This document shows positions 51,565-60,103 of a stretch of DNA of 64,000 bases, in pieces (position 1 is the first letter of the stretch; each line of letters starts with the position of its first letter). The notes under the pieces were generated by a model. That model searched no databases. It was given only the letters and a program-made list of their open reading frames with translations, and was not told the origin of the DNA. Location: positions 224,089 to 288,088 of the forward strand of contig NZ_JACCGK010000005.1 of assembly GCF_013416325.1 (NCBI RefSeq), in the 5' to 3' direction. Both the position numbers and the translations under genes were made by a program. The DNA comes from Vreelandella sedimenti (lineage in GTDB: Bacteria > Pseudomonadota > Gammaproteobacteria > Pseudomonadales > Halomonadaceae).

Positions 51565-53742
51565 GTGACACAAACCAAGCTGGAAAGGCCGACCGCTGCA
51601 AATGCTAGCGAGCAGCCAGTAGGCGATGAGTTACTCGAATGTTTGAAAGCAGTTGCCTCATTTCATCAGCATGAGGTGTCATCAGAGGCCCTTAGAGCTG
51701 GTTTGCCCTTGGAGCAGGGCATGCTAACGCCTTCCGTATTTGGTAGGGCTGCCGCCCGTGCTGGACTGACGGCGCGGATTGTTAAAAGTAAGCTGTCGGC
51801 GCTTAACCCAGCACTCTTTCCCGCTATTCTATTGTTGGAACCAGGTAGGGCGTGCGTGCTGTTGGGGATTGATCTCAAACAACAAAAAGCGAACGTCATT
51901 TTTCCTGAACTATCTGAATCAAACGTTGAACTGCCCCTGGAAGAGCTCTACGCGGGCTATAGCGGCGAAGCTATTTATGTTCGTCCTAAGTTTCTAGCGG
52001 ATAACGCGTCTGAGCCAGGCGTCAAGAAACGCCGCGACCAGCACTGGTTTTGGGGCGTCATTCGCGAAAACAGACCTCTCTATCGCGATATCGTGTTGGG
52101 GTCGGTGGCGATCAATGTGTTCGCCATCGCCATGCCGCTGTTCGTGCTTAACGTCTATGACCGAGTAGTGCCCAATCAGGCAACGGAAACGCTATGGGTG
52201 CTCGCGATAGGCATCTTCATAGTGCTGTGCTTTGATTTGGTACTCAGGCTCATGCGCAGCAGCTTTGTCGACTTAGCCGCTAGCCGGGCGGACGTGAAGC
52301 TCTCTTCCTCTATTATGGCCAAAGCATTGGGCCTGCGTTTAGAAGAGCGCCCTGCATCAACCGGGTCGTTCACCTCGACGCTCCAGTCTTTTGAGTCGGT
52401 ACGCGCGTTTATTGGCTCTGCGACCATTCTGGGGATTGTCGATCTTCCGTTTGTACTGATGTTTGCGGCGATTATCGCGCTGATTAATCCCTGGCTAGTG
52501 CTGCCGGTATTGGTGGGCATCGTATTTGTGTTGCTCTACGCGCTGGCTGCTCAGGGTAAGCTTCATGAACTTTCTCAAACTACCTGGGAAGTCGGCGCAC
52601 AGCGCAACTCACTGTTGGTGGAGTCGATTTCCCAATTAGAAAATGTTAAGGCCCTGCGGGCTGAAAGTCGTATCCAGCGCCACTGGGAAAAATCGTCAGC
52701 CTTCCTTTCCCGTACCGGAGCGCAGCTACGAATGGTCAGTACGTCAGTGTCCAACGTAGCTCAGTGGGCGCAGCACAGCGTGGCGGTGTGCGTCATTATC
52801 GTAGGTGTATATCAAATCATCGAAGGCAACCTCACCCAGGGCGGGTTGATTGCCGCTTATATGCTCTCTTCCCGGGCAATGGCACCTATAAGTCAGGCTG
52901 CAGCGTTGCTGGCGCAATATCATCAATCCTCCACGGCGCTTGAGTCACTCAACGCAGTAATGGATAAGAAAGTAGAGCGCCATGAAGGCAAGGCTTATGT
53001 AGAAAAGCCCAGCTTCGCTGGCAATATACGCCTTGAGAAAGTCACTCTTCGTTACCCCAATGAAGAGCGCGAGGCGCTGAGGGATGTATCGATAACTGTC
53101 AAAGCCGGTGAGAAAGTTGCGCTACTTGGCCGCATTGGTTGCGGTAAATCTTCATTAAACAAGCTAGTGCTAGGGTTTTATCAGCCAACCTCGGGTGCAG
53201 TGCTGGTTGATAACGTGGATATTCGCCAATTAGACCCACTGCAGCTGCGCCGGCATATTGGCTATGTTCCCCAAGACGTTAGTCTGTTTTCAGGATCTCT
53301 GCGGGACAATATTGTGGCGGGTGGCGGTAGCGACCGCGTGGATGATGAGGCGTTGCTTAGAGCGATTGACTTGGCAGGCCTAGAGTCATTCGTCAACAAC
53401 CATCCACATGGCGTGGATTTGCAAGTAGGTGAACGCGGCCAAGCACTATCCGGCGGGCAAAAACAGTCTGTTGCCATCGCCCGTGCGTTGGTGCAGGATC
53501 CGCCTATTTTGCTGTTAGATGAACCGACTAGCTCTATGGATAATGCTAGCGAAGAAGCGTTTAAAGCCAACCTGAAAAACGTGGCTGCTGGCAAAACCAT
53601 CTTAGTGGTCACCCACCGCACCTCGCTCCTCTCATTGGTCGACCGAATTATTGTCATGGATTCCGGCAAGGTCGTGGCGGATGGCCCGCGGGATACCGTG
53701 GTAGAGGCATTGCGTAAAGGCCAGATCGGGAGAGCATCGTAA
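51565..53742 (+). CDS. Type I secretion ABC transporter (LapB-like permease/ATPase)
   Basis: 725 residues, GTG start. Residues 10-140 form a C39-peptidase-like domain whose catalytic Cys and His are missing (ELLECL and RACVLL in their places), so it should bind rather than cut the substrate. Then a six-helix ABC membrane domain, then the ATPase with Walker A LLGRIGCGKSS, LSGGQKQ signature and Walker B LLLDEPTSSMD. Exports the adhesin at 62224 by inference. Stop shares one base with the adaptor start. Confidence 0.95.
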   Translation: MTQTKLERPTAANASEQPVGDELLECLKAVASFHQHEVSSEALRAGLPLEQGMLTPSVFGRAAARAGLTARIVKSKLSALNPALFPAILLLEPGRACVLLGIDLKQQKANVIFPELSESNVELPLEELYAGYSGEAIYVRPKFLADNASEPGVKKRRDQHWFWGVIRENRPLYRDIVLGSVAINVFAIAMPLFVLNVYDRVVPNQATETLWVLAIGIFIVLCFDLVLRLMRSSFVDLAASRADVKLSSSIMAKALGLRLEERPASTGSFTSTLQSFESVRAFIGSATILGIVDLPFVLMFAAIIALINPWLVLPVLVGIVFVLLYALAAQGKLHELSQTTWEVGAQRNSLLVESISQLENVKALRAESRIQRHWEKSSAFLSRTGAQLRMVSTSVSNVAQWAQHSVAVCVIIVGVYQIIEGNLTQGGLIAAYMLSSRAMAPISQAAALLAQYHQSSTALESLNAVMDKKVERHEGKAYVEKPSFAGNIRLEKVTLRYPNEEREALRDVSITVKAGEKVALLGRIGCGKSSLNKLVLGFYQPTSGAVLVDNVDIRQLDPLQLRRHIGYVPQDVSLFSGSLRDNIVAGGGSDRVDDEALLRAIDLAGLESFVNNHPHGVDLQVGERGQALSGGQKQSVAIARALVQDPPILLLDEPTSSMDNASEEAFKANLKNVAAGKTILVVTHRTSLLSLVDRIIVMDSGKVVADGPRDTVVEALRKGQIGRAS

Positions 53743-55172
53743 TGGCGCGTAAACCCTCTTCCACTACCGAGCAAAAAGGCTTTGACGCGATTGGCCGTTT
53801 CTCAGAAAAAGGCCAAAAACCATTTCGCCCTTTTATGGATCGGTTGTTTGCCAAGCGTGTGACCTCTGCCCACCTAAACCGCGATTGGGCAAGCGATACC
53901 GACTGGGCGCGTATGCAGCAGGAGCCCATTCGTGCACGGTTATTCCTCTATACCGTCCTGCTCACTGTGGTTGCGTTGTTAGTGTGGGCGTATTTCGCTT
54001 CTATCGATGAAGTAACCCGTGGGGCAGGGCGAGTGATTCCTGCTAGCCAGCTACAGCGTATCCAGTCTTTTGATGGCGGTGTTGTTGAGCAGATATTTAT
54101 TCGCGAAGGACAGATCGTCGATGCAGGCCAAGTGCTGATGCAGATCGACCCAACACGCTTTATCTCTGATTTTCGTGAAAACCGTGCCCAGCGTTATGCG
54201 CTTCAAGCGCGTGCTGAAAGGCTACGTGCGCTAGCAACGGGCACTGCGTTTGAGCCTTCCGAAGAGCTCCGTCAAGAAGTGCCTGACATTGTGATGCAGG
54301 AGCGCGAGGTTTATGAAAGTCGTCGCGAAGAGCTGCGCGAACAAGAAAATGTGCTTAATGACCGCATTCGTCAGCGTCAGGAAGAGCTGCGAGAAGCACA
54401 AGCTCGACGTGATACGGCCCAGCGTGAAGTCAATATGGCCAGTCAAGAGCTTAATTTGACGCGCCCGCTGCTGGCTTCTGGGGCTGTGTCTGAAGTAGAG
54501 GTGTTGCGGTTACAGAGAGATGTATCCAGTGCCACAGGGGAGCGTAACCAGGCAGATGCCGCTGTTTCACGTTTAGAGGCTGGAGTGGAAGAAGCCGAGG
54601 GGCAACTGCTGGAGCTGGGCGCAGAACGTCGGAGTGAATGGCGAAATGATCTCGCTCAAACGTTGGGCGACTTAAATGCATTGCAACAATCGGGAACTGG
54701 TTTGCAAGATAGGGTACGGCTGACAGAAATTCGCTCACCGGTTGATGGTATTGTTCAGCGCATACACATCAACACCATAGGTGGTGTTGCTCAGCCAGGG
54801 GAAGAGGTTGTTGAAATCGTGCCTACGGACGACCAACTGCTGGTTGAGGCGCGCATCGCCCCGCAAGATATCGCCTTTTTGCATCCAGGGCAGCCTGCGA
54901 CTATCAAACTGACGGCCTATGACTATGCCATTTATGGTGGCTTACAGGCCGAGCTTGAGCGTATTAGTGCCGATACCATTACTGATGATGACGGTAATAC
55001 CTTCTATCAAGTGCGGGTGCGCAGTTTAGAAAACGAAAATGTCGCCGATAGACTACAAGTAATTCCCGGCATGACGGCGCAAGTGGACATAGTAACGGGC
55101 AAGCGAACAGTGATGCAGTTCATGCTGAAACCTGTCTTAAGAGCGTGGCGTGATTCCATGGGGGAACGCTGA
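53742..55172 (+). CDS. HlyD/LapC-type membrane fusion protein
   Basis: 476 residues. Cytosolic N-terminus, one helix at about 66-87 (LFLYTVLLTVVALLVWAYFA), then lipoyl, long coiled-coil (about 150-310, rich in Arg/Glu/Gln) and beta-barrel domains typical of HlyD adaptors. Bridges the ABC protein to TolC. TAATG junction with lapB and TGATG junction with the regulator show one tightly coupled operon. Confidence 0.95.
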   Translation: MARKPSSTTEQKGFDAIGRFSEKGQKPFRPFMDRLFAKRVTSAHLNRDWASDTDWARMQQEPIRARLFLYTVLLTVVALLVWAYFASIDEVTRGAGRVIPASQLQRIQSFDGGVVEQIFIREGQIVDAGQVLMQIDPTRFISDFRENRAQRYALQARAERLRALATGTAFEPSEELRQEVPDIVMQEREVYESRREELREQENVLNDRIRQRQEELREAQARRDTAQREVNMASQELNLTRPLLASGAVSEVEVLRLQRDVSSATGERNQADAAVSRLEAGVEEAEGQLLELGAERRSEWRNDLAQTLGDLNALQQSGTGLQDRVRLTEIRSPVDGIVQRIHINTIGGVAQPGEEVVEIVPTDDQLLVEARIAPQDIAFLHPGQPATIKLTAYDYAIYGGLQAELERISADTITDDDGNTFYQVRVRSLENENVADRLQVIPGMTAQVDIVTGKRTVMQFMLKPVLRAWRDSMGER

Positions 55173-55804
55173 TGAAGCATTGGTTCATTACAACGGACGG
55201 AAACTTAAAAGCGCGATGGAAAAAAGCGTTTCCCGAAATGGTAGCCTCCAAACCTGATGTATTTGTTGGTAAAACACAACCAGATGATGTGATTTGGCTG
55301 TCTACGACGGTGGAAGGGTGGTCAGAGCTTATCGGTGCTGTAACTTCCAAGGGAGCTATTGTCGTTGTGCTAAGTTATTCGCCGGATGACCGTGAAGCGT
55401 TAAGGTCACTGGATCTGGGGGCGCGGGGATATGTTCATACGCTTGCTGCGCCCGAGGTGCTTAAGCAGGTGGCATTGGTGGTTACTAACCAAGGCGTGTG
55501 GGTTGGGCAAGAGCTGCTTGCTAAAGTGCTTGGAGGCTCTTTTAAAGCGCTTCAGCAAAGGGCTGAAGGTGGCGATACTGTCAATACAGCGCCGCTTGAG
55601 GGCTTAACCGACCGCGAGCGTGGCGTTGCACTGGCTGTGGTGCGCGGCGCTACAAATAAAGAAGTCGCGCGTCAGTTAGATATTACTGAACGGACAGTAA
55701 AAGCGCATCTTAGCGCTATTTTCAAAAAGTTGGCTGTTCGAGACCGCTTACAGCTTATTTTGAAGCTAGCATCGATTGTGGAACGTGTTCCAGAACGCTT
55801 TTAA
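55172..55804 (+). CDS. LuxR-type regulator with degenerate receiver domain
   Basis: 210 residues. The C-terminal 65 are a LuxR helix-turn-helix (LTDRERGVALAVVRGATNKEVARQLDITERTVKAHLS). The N-terminal part has the length and beta/alpha pattern of a receiver, but the phosphoacceptor aspartate (IWLSTT at that strand end) and the acidic pair are missing. It should therefore not be phosphorylated conventionally. It shares one base with the adaptor's stop, so it is co-expressed with the secretion system and probably regulates it or the adhesin. Confidence 0.85.
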   Translation: MKHWFITTDGNLKARWKKAFPEMVASKPDVFVGKTQPDDVIWLSTTVEGWSELIGAVTSKGAIVVVLSYSPDDREALRSLDLGARGYVHTLAAPEVLKQVALVVTNQGVWVGQELLAKVLGGSFKALQQRAEGGDTVNTAPLEGLTDRERGVALAVVRGATNKEVARQLDITERTVKAHLSAIFKKLAVRDRLQLILKLASIVERVPERF

Positions 55805-55899
55805 TGTTTATAGCTTAGCGCGAGCGGTGCCTCGCTGTGTTTCAGCACTTATTCGTTTAATTTCTGCCCCAATATTAGCCTTCTTTACTGAGCAACTTA

Positions 55900-58800
55900 A
55901 TGCCGGGTATTAAAGATTCTTCACTGCATTGCTCGCCTCCATCAAGTAAGCCGAGTGCTGAACATTCTGCCCGAGCGGTTGAAATCTCCCATGTATTGGA
56001 AAGCCTGGGCGACACTGTGATGCCTATGTGGTTGGCCAGACACACCCAGCTTGCGGAATTTTCGCAAGTAATGTTGATTTCAGTAAGCGATGGCTATGAA
56101 CGTGCCCAAGTCACGTCTGTGCTACTTGATTTGAGCAGCTTGCAGGAAGGCAACTGGGCGGCGTTATTACCCACTTTGAAGCAAGCATTGTCACGACTGG
56201 AGCGAAAGTTCTCCCATCCTTTGGTGTGGTGTCGTTTGGAATGGCCTTTTGCCGTACGAGAGTGGCAGTGGCAGACGTTAAAACAGGAGATGAAGCGCTA
56301 TAAACGCAGCTATTTTCGCAGCGGCCTAGCATTTATTGGTAAAAGATCCCCGCATCTTTTGTTGTCTGAGATGGAGCTAAACGCCAATGCCTGTTTATAC
56401 GCAGGCGGGCACGTTGAGCATGCTGAAGTTAACCAACATCACCTTGAGTGCTACATAAAGGCCCGTCATGGCTCAAGCCAGATGCCTGACTTCGCCGATA
56501 ATATGCCGGTGTGGAGTTTTTCCACTACCGGCATATTTGTGGATGTTAGCGCTGAGACAGCAAGTGTACATGCGCTGGATACCCGACCTAGGCGCTGGGG
56601 TAGGCGGGAGGTGCCACCGCTGACAGTGGCTTCCACTGGGGAGCTGATAGCCCGTTCGACACGCTTTTTAGGCAAACAGGTTGGCCAGGATGGTCGCTAT
56701 GTATATGGCTATTTTCCTTGTTTTGACCGCCGCATTGATACTTACAATGTGTTACGCCACGCCAGCAGTACTTATGCTTTATTGGAGGGGTATGAGGCTT
56801 GTGCAGATCAACTGCTTTTAAGTGATGAGCAGCTTGAACTGGTGCGCCAACAGATATCTTGGGCGCTTTCGGGTTTATGTTCCGAGTTTGTTGTTCATCG
56901 CCAAGGGGCAGCCTATGTGGTGGACATGGGCGATATCATTAAGTTGGGGGCCAATGCGGTCGCCATTCTTGCGTTGCTGAAGTATCACCAAGTCATGGGG
57001 GATGATCGTTATGCTGATTTGGTGGACGCGCTGGCGCTAGGGATTTTAAGAATGCAGGAAGTCGACGGTAGCTTCGTGCATGTACTCAATGCTGCGGATT
57101 TGTCGGTTAAGGAAAAGACACGGATAATTTATTACGATGGTGAAGCCGCCTTTGCTCTGATGCGGCTTTACGACCATACCCGCAATAGTCTCTGGCTGGA
57201 TTGCGTGGTCAAAGCGTTTGACTATTTTATCGCCAACGGGCACGAAAAGGCCCATGACCATTGGCTTGCTTATTGCTCAAATGAATTAGTGATGCATTGT
57301 CCAGAGCGACAATATTTCGCGTTTGCGGTGCGCAATATCGCGGGCTATGTCGATTTTATTCGCGACCGGGTGACCACTTTTCCAACGCTGCTTGAACTGT
57401 CAATGGCGTTTCACAAGACACTGCTCAAGTTGGAGACCCGACCTGATTTAGCCGATGTGCTGAACGGTTTCGATGTCAATGCGTTTTATCAGGCACTGCA
57501 CACTAGAGCGAACTATCTTTTGAATGGTTTTTTCTGGCCGGAAGTCGCAATGTACTTTAAGGCACCTGCTACTGTCGTGGATGGTTTTTTTATTCGCCAT
57601 CACGGTTTTCGCGTAAGGATTGACGATGTAGAGCACTACCTTTCAGGGCTGGTGGCCTATCAGCAACTTTTGTGTAAGGGTAAATATCCCAGTATCAAGC
57701 CACCGTTAGAAAATAAGCTTGATGCTGAGGCTATGGCTTCGACAACTGGAGGAGCATGGATAGTAGTACCGCCTGATGAATGGCTGGCGGGTGGGTTATG
57801 CTGCTGGCCGAAATCCTTTCAACCTGGGCAAGTGGTTGTCGCTCGGGGAAAGAGCATGAGTAAAGGTTTTTTGCCATTCGCGGCAGTGAAATCACTGGTG
57901 GCTAAAGGTGCTTCAGCAGTGCTTTGTGATGATGGCGAGGTATATCGTGATATCGGCGTGCCCGTGTTAAAGGTACATGATATTCGTGCAGCAACACTGG
58001 CCATAGGGCAGTGGCAACGGCGTTGCTATGCTGGTCGCGTCATTGGTATTACCGGAAGCGCAGGCAAAACAACAGCAGTGGCGATGCTAGCCCATGCGCT
58101 TAGCTACACCGGTTCAGTAGGGCAAACGCAAGGCAGTGCCAACCTGCCGATTGGTATTGCCTGGAATATCGCTTCAATGCCGCAAGAAGCGCCGTACTGG
58201 GTTGTCGAAATGGCCATCGGCTCCATGACCCGGAATACGGATATTGTTCGCCCTGATATCGCCATCGTTACGAATATCGCTGCGTCGCACCTGGAATATC
58301 ACCACTCATTGGACGAAATTGCCCGCAAGAAAGCGCTTATTTTTCAAGGCATGCCACCCAATGGGGTTGCCATTCTCTATCGTGATATGCCGCAGTATGC
58401 TTATCTTGCGGAGCAAGCAAGGAGCTACCACCTAAAAGTAGTCAGCTTTGGCGAGCATGCTGACGCTGACATACGCATACTTGAGTTTGCAGGCAATAGT
58501 GGACGCATTACGTTTGATGGCGCTTCGTATGAAGTATACATGGGCGCCGCTGGGCGCCATATGCTGCTTAACGCCGTGGCCGTGCTGGCAGTGGCCAGGC
58601 ACGATAACCTCCCTTTAGACACCGTTATGGCCCGCCTAGCCTCTTTTCAGGCTGTGGCAGGGCGGGGAGAGGTGCGAGCCATTGATTACCACGGAGTGGC
58701 GATCACTGTGTACGATGAAGCCTATAATGCCAATCCGCTATCGATGCGTATGGCACTGGAAGCTTTCTCCGCTCTACCTGTAGATGTGGAGCACAAACTA

Positions 58801-59091
58801 TTGATTATCGGCGATATGCTGGAGCTTGGCTCAGAATCAGAGGCGTTGCACCTGGAGCTTGTTCCCATACTTGCCGCGCTATCGGCCAGGCGAATACTGC
58901 TGTGCGGACAACATTGCCAAGCGTTAGCGCCACTATTGGGAGGGGTGGCCGCCGGAGTGTTTCATTTCTCGGATGTCAAAGCGCTTGAAGCAGCATTGTC
59001 TGACCATCTGATGTCGCAGGATCGTGTACTTGTTAAGGCATCTCATGGTATTGGGTTACACACGCTTTTTTCACACCTGACCCGTGGATAA
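55900..59091 (+). CDS. Fusion of an alpha/alpha-toroid-like region to a MurF-like Mur ligase
   Basis: 1063 residues, no signal peptide. Residues 1-240 match nothing I recognise. Residues 280-590 look like an alpha/alpha toroid of paired helices (LRHASSTYALLEGYEA, KLGANAVAILALLKYHQV, YYDGEAAFALMRLYDHT), as in glycoside hydrolases or epimerases. Residues 617-1063 are a complete Mur ligase of MurF type: GITGSAGKTT (716-725), E770, TNIAASHLEYH (791-801), RKKALIF, and DEAYNANPLSM (939-949). It should form an ATP-dependent amide bond; MurF adds D-Ala-D-Ala, but the acceptor here is unknown. Weak ribosome site. Eight-base overlap with the next gene. Confidence 0.8.
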   Translation: MPGIKDSSLHCSPPSSKPSAEHSARAVEISHVLESLGDTVMPMWLARHTQLAEFSQVMLISVSDGYERAQVTSVLLDLSSLQEGNWAALLPTLKQALSRLERKFSHPLVWCRLEWPFAVREWQWQTLKQEMKRYKRSYFRSGLAFIGKRSPHLLLSEMELNANACLYAGGHVEHAEVNQHHLECYIKARHGSSQMPDFADNMPVWSFSTTGIFVDVSAETASVHALDTRPRRWGRREVPPLTVASTGELIARSTRFLGKQVGQDGRYVYGYFPCFDRRIDTYNVLRHASSTYALLEGYEACADQLLLSDEQLELVRQQISWALSGLCSEFVVHRQGAAYVVDMGDIIKLGANAVAILALLKYHQVMGDDRYADLVDALALGILRMQEVDGSFVHVLNAADLSVKEKTRIIYYDGEAAFALMRLYDHTRNSLWLDCVVKAFDYFIANGHEKAHDHWLAYCSNELVMHCPERQYFAFAVRNIAGYVDFIRDRVTTFPTLLELSMAFHKTLLKLETRPDLADVLNGFDVNAFYQALHTRANYLLNGFFWPEVAMYFKAPATVVDGFFIRHHGFRVRIDDVEHYLSGLVAYQQLLCKGKYPSIKPPLENKLDAEAMASTTGGAWIVVPPDEWLAGGLCCWPKSFQPGQVVVARGKSMSKGFLPFAAVKSLVAKGASAVLCDDGEVYRDIGVPVLKVHDIRAATLAIGQWQRRCYAGRVIGITGSAGKTTAVAMLAHALSYTGSVGQTQGSANLPIGIAWNIASMPQEAPYWVVEMAIGSMTRNTDIVRPDIAIVTNIAASHLEYHHSLDEIARKKALIFQGMPPNGVAILYRDMPQYAYLAEQARSYHLKVVSFGEHADADIRILEFAGNSGRITFDGASYEVYMGAAGRHMLLNAVAVLAVARHDNLPLDTVMARLASFQAVAGRGEVRAIDYHGVAITVYDEAYNANPLSMRMALEAFSALPVDVEHKLLIIGDMLELGSESEALHLELVPILAALSARRILLCGQHCQALAPLLGGVAAGVFHFSDVKALEAALSDHLMSQDRVLVKASHGIGLHTLFSHLTRG

Positions 59092-60103
59092 ACACTTATC
59101 GCCAATCCGGCACTGGTGGGGCGCTCTGCTATTGCTTTGTGCAACGATGGGGAAGCTAACGCTTGCTGTTGCTCAGCCGCAGCCCGAAGCTGGTGAATGC
59201 TACTACCTGCAACGTGATGGATCGCTTGAGGAGTTAGCAAATGATCCGAATCCTGCGAAGGGTGTTGATGGCATTCACTTCTTTGTCGAGAGCCCTGACC
59301 AGAGTGAGGCGCTTAACGCCGTGCAACTTGAAGACTTGGAGCTTCAGTTGGCGGCTGCCGATGCGCTTTATCGCGACGTGCTGGGGCTCACACCACCTTT
59401 GCTCATGCCACGCTATCAGCGTGCGCACTTCATTATGGTGATTTTACGAGCTGTCCATACACGTGGCGGGCAGGCTTATGACGAAGTTGTACGCAGCGCT
59501 GCCTCGCCAGATTGTCATATTCGCATGGCTCTGGGTGGGCATGTGAATGCAGCACGGAGCTTAACGCCTGCACATGAACTGTTTCATCTATACCAAAACG
59601 CACACATGATGTTCAAGCAAGGTTGGGTGCATGAAGGGTTAGCTCGCTGGTCGGAATCGCTATTGAGAGGGAACGTGCAAGAAGGGTCTCCCTTGCCCGC
59701 GAGTGACGAGGCGCTTGAGAGGGTGATGCAAGAGAGCTATGGCGCAGCGCCATTTTGGCAGCGACTGTTTTACCTGCTTGATCCTCAAGCAAATGTATCC
59801 ATCCCTGATGTGCTTCGAGGTAAACGCTATCACGATGGTAGCCAGGTAGTGGCAGTGACCAAGTTTTATGGGAGCGCCTTTCTGCCACTGCTATTCTCTT
59901 CACTAAACGAGACCGGGGAGGCCCTTGCGAAACAAGAACAATGGCCAGTGTACGGCTGGGCAGAGGCAGAGCAGAGCAGTCTGCGCCACAATGAGGTCAT
60001 CCTATCTGCAGTGCATCATGCAGTTTCAACGTATATGCCGGTAGCAGATCAGCCGGAAGAGTTACGCGTATTCATGCAACTTATCGAGCCAATGACTGAT
60101 TGA
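59084..60103 (+). CDS. Secreted HExxH metallopeptidase-like protein
   Basis: 339 residues from GTG 59084, inside the end of the Mur-ligase gene. A signal peptide (hydrophobic 12-28, cleavage near LAVAQ) sends it to the periplasm. HELFH (H164, E165, H168) followed by E184 in HEGLARW is the zinc site of gluzincin peptidases (peptidase MA-like). No known family name assigned. Targets might be the adhesin, peptidoglycan cross-links or the product of the neighbouring ligase; all inference. TGATG junction with the next gene. Confidence 0.8.
   Translation: MDKHLSPIRHWWGALLLLCATMGKLTLAVAQPQPEAGECYYLQRDGSLEELANDPNPAKGVDGIHFFVESPDQSEALNAVQLEDLELQLAAADALYRDVLGLTPPLLMPRYQRAHFIMVILRAVHTRGGQAYDEVVRSAASPDCHIRMALGGHVNAARSLTPAHELFHLYQNAHMMFKQGWVHEGLARWSESLLRGNVQEGSPLPASDEALERVMQESYGAAPFWQRLFYLLDPQANVSIPDVLRGKRYHDGSQVVAVTKFYGSAFLPLLFSSLNETGEALAKQEQWPVYGWAEAEQSSLRHNEVILSAVHHAVSTYMPVADQPEELRVFMQLIEPMTD

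Noticed and set aside
53262..53774. 170-codon minus-strand open frame over the end of lapB
   Set aside because: Antisense to the ATPase motifs, Ser/Arg-rich composition typical of shadows, no start signals.
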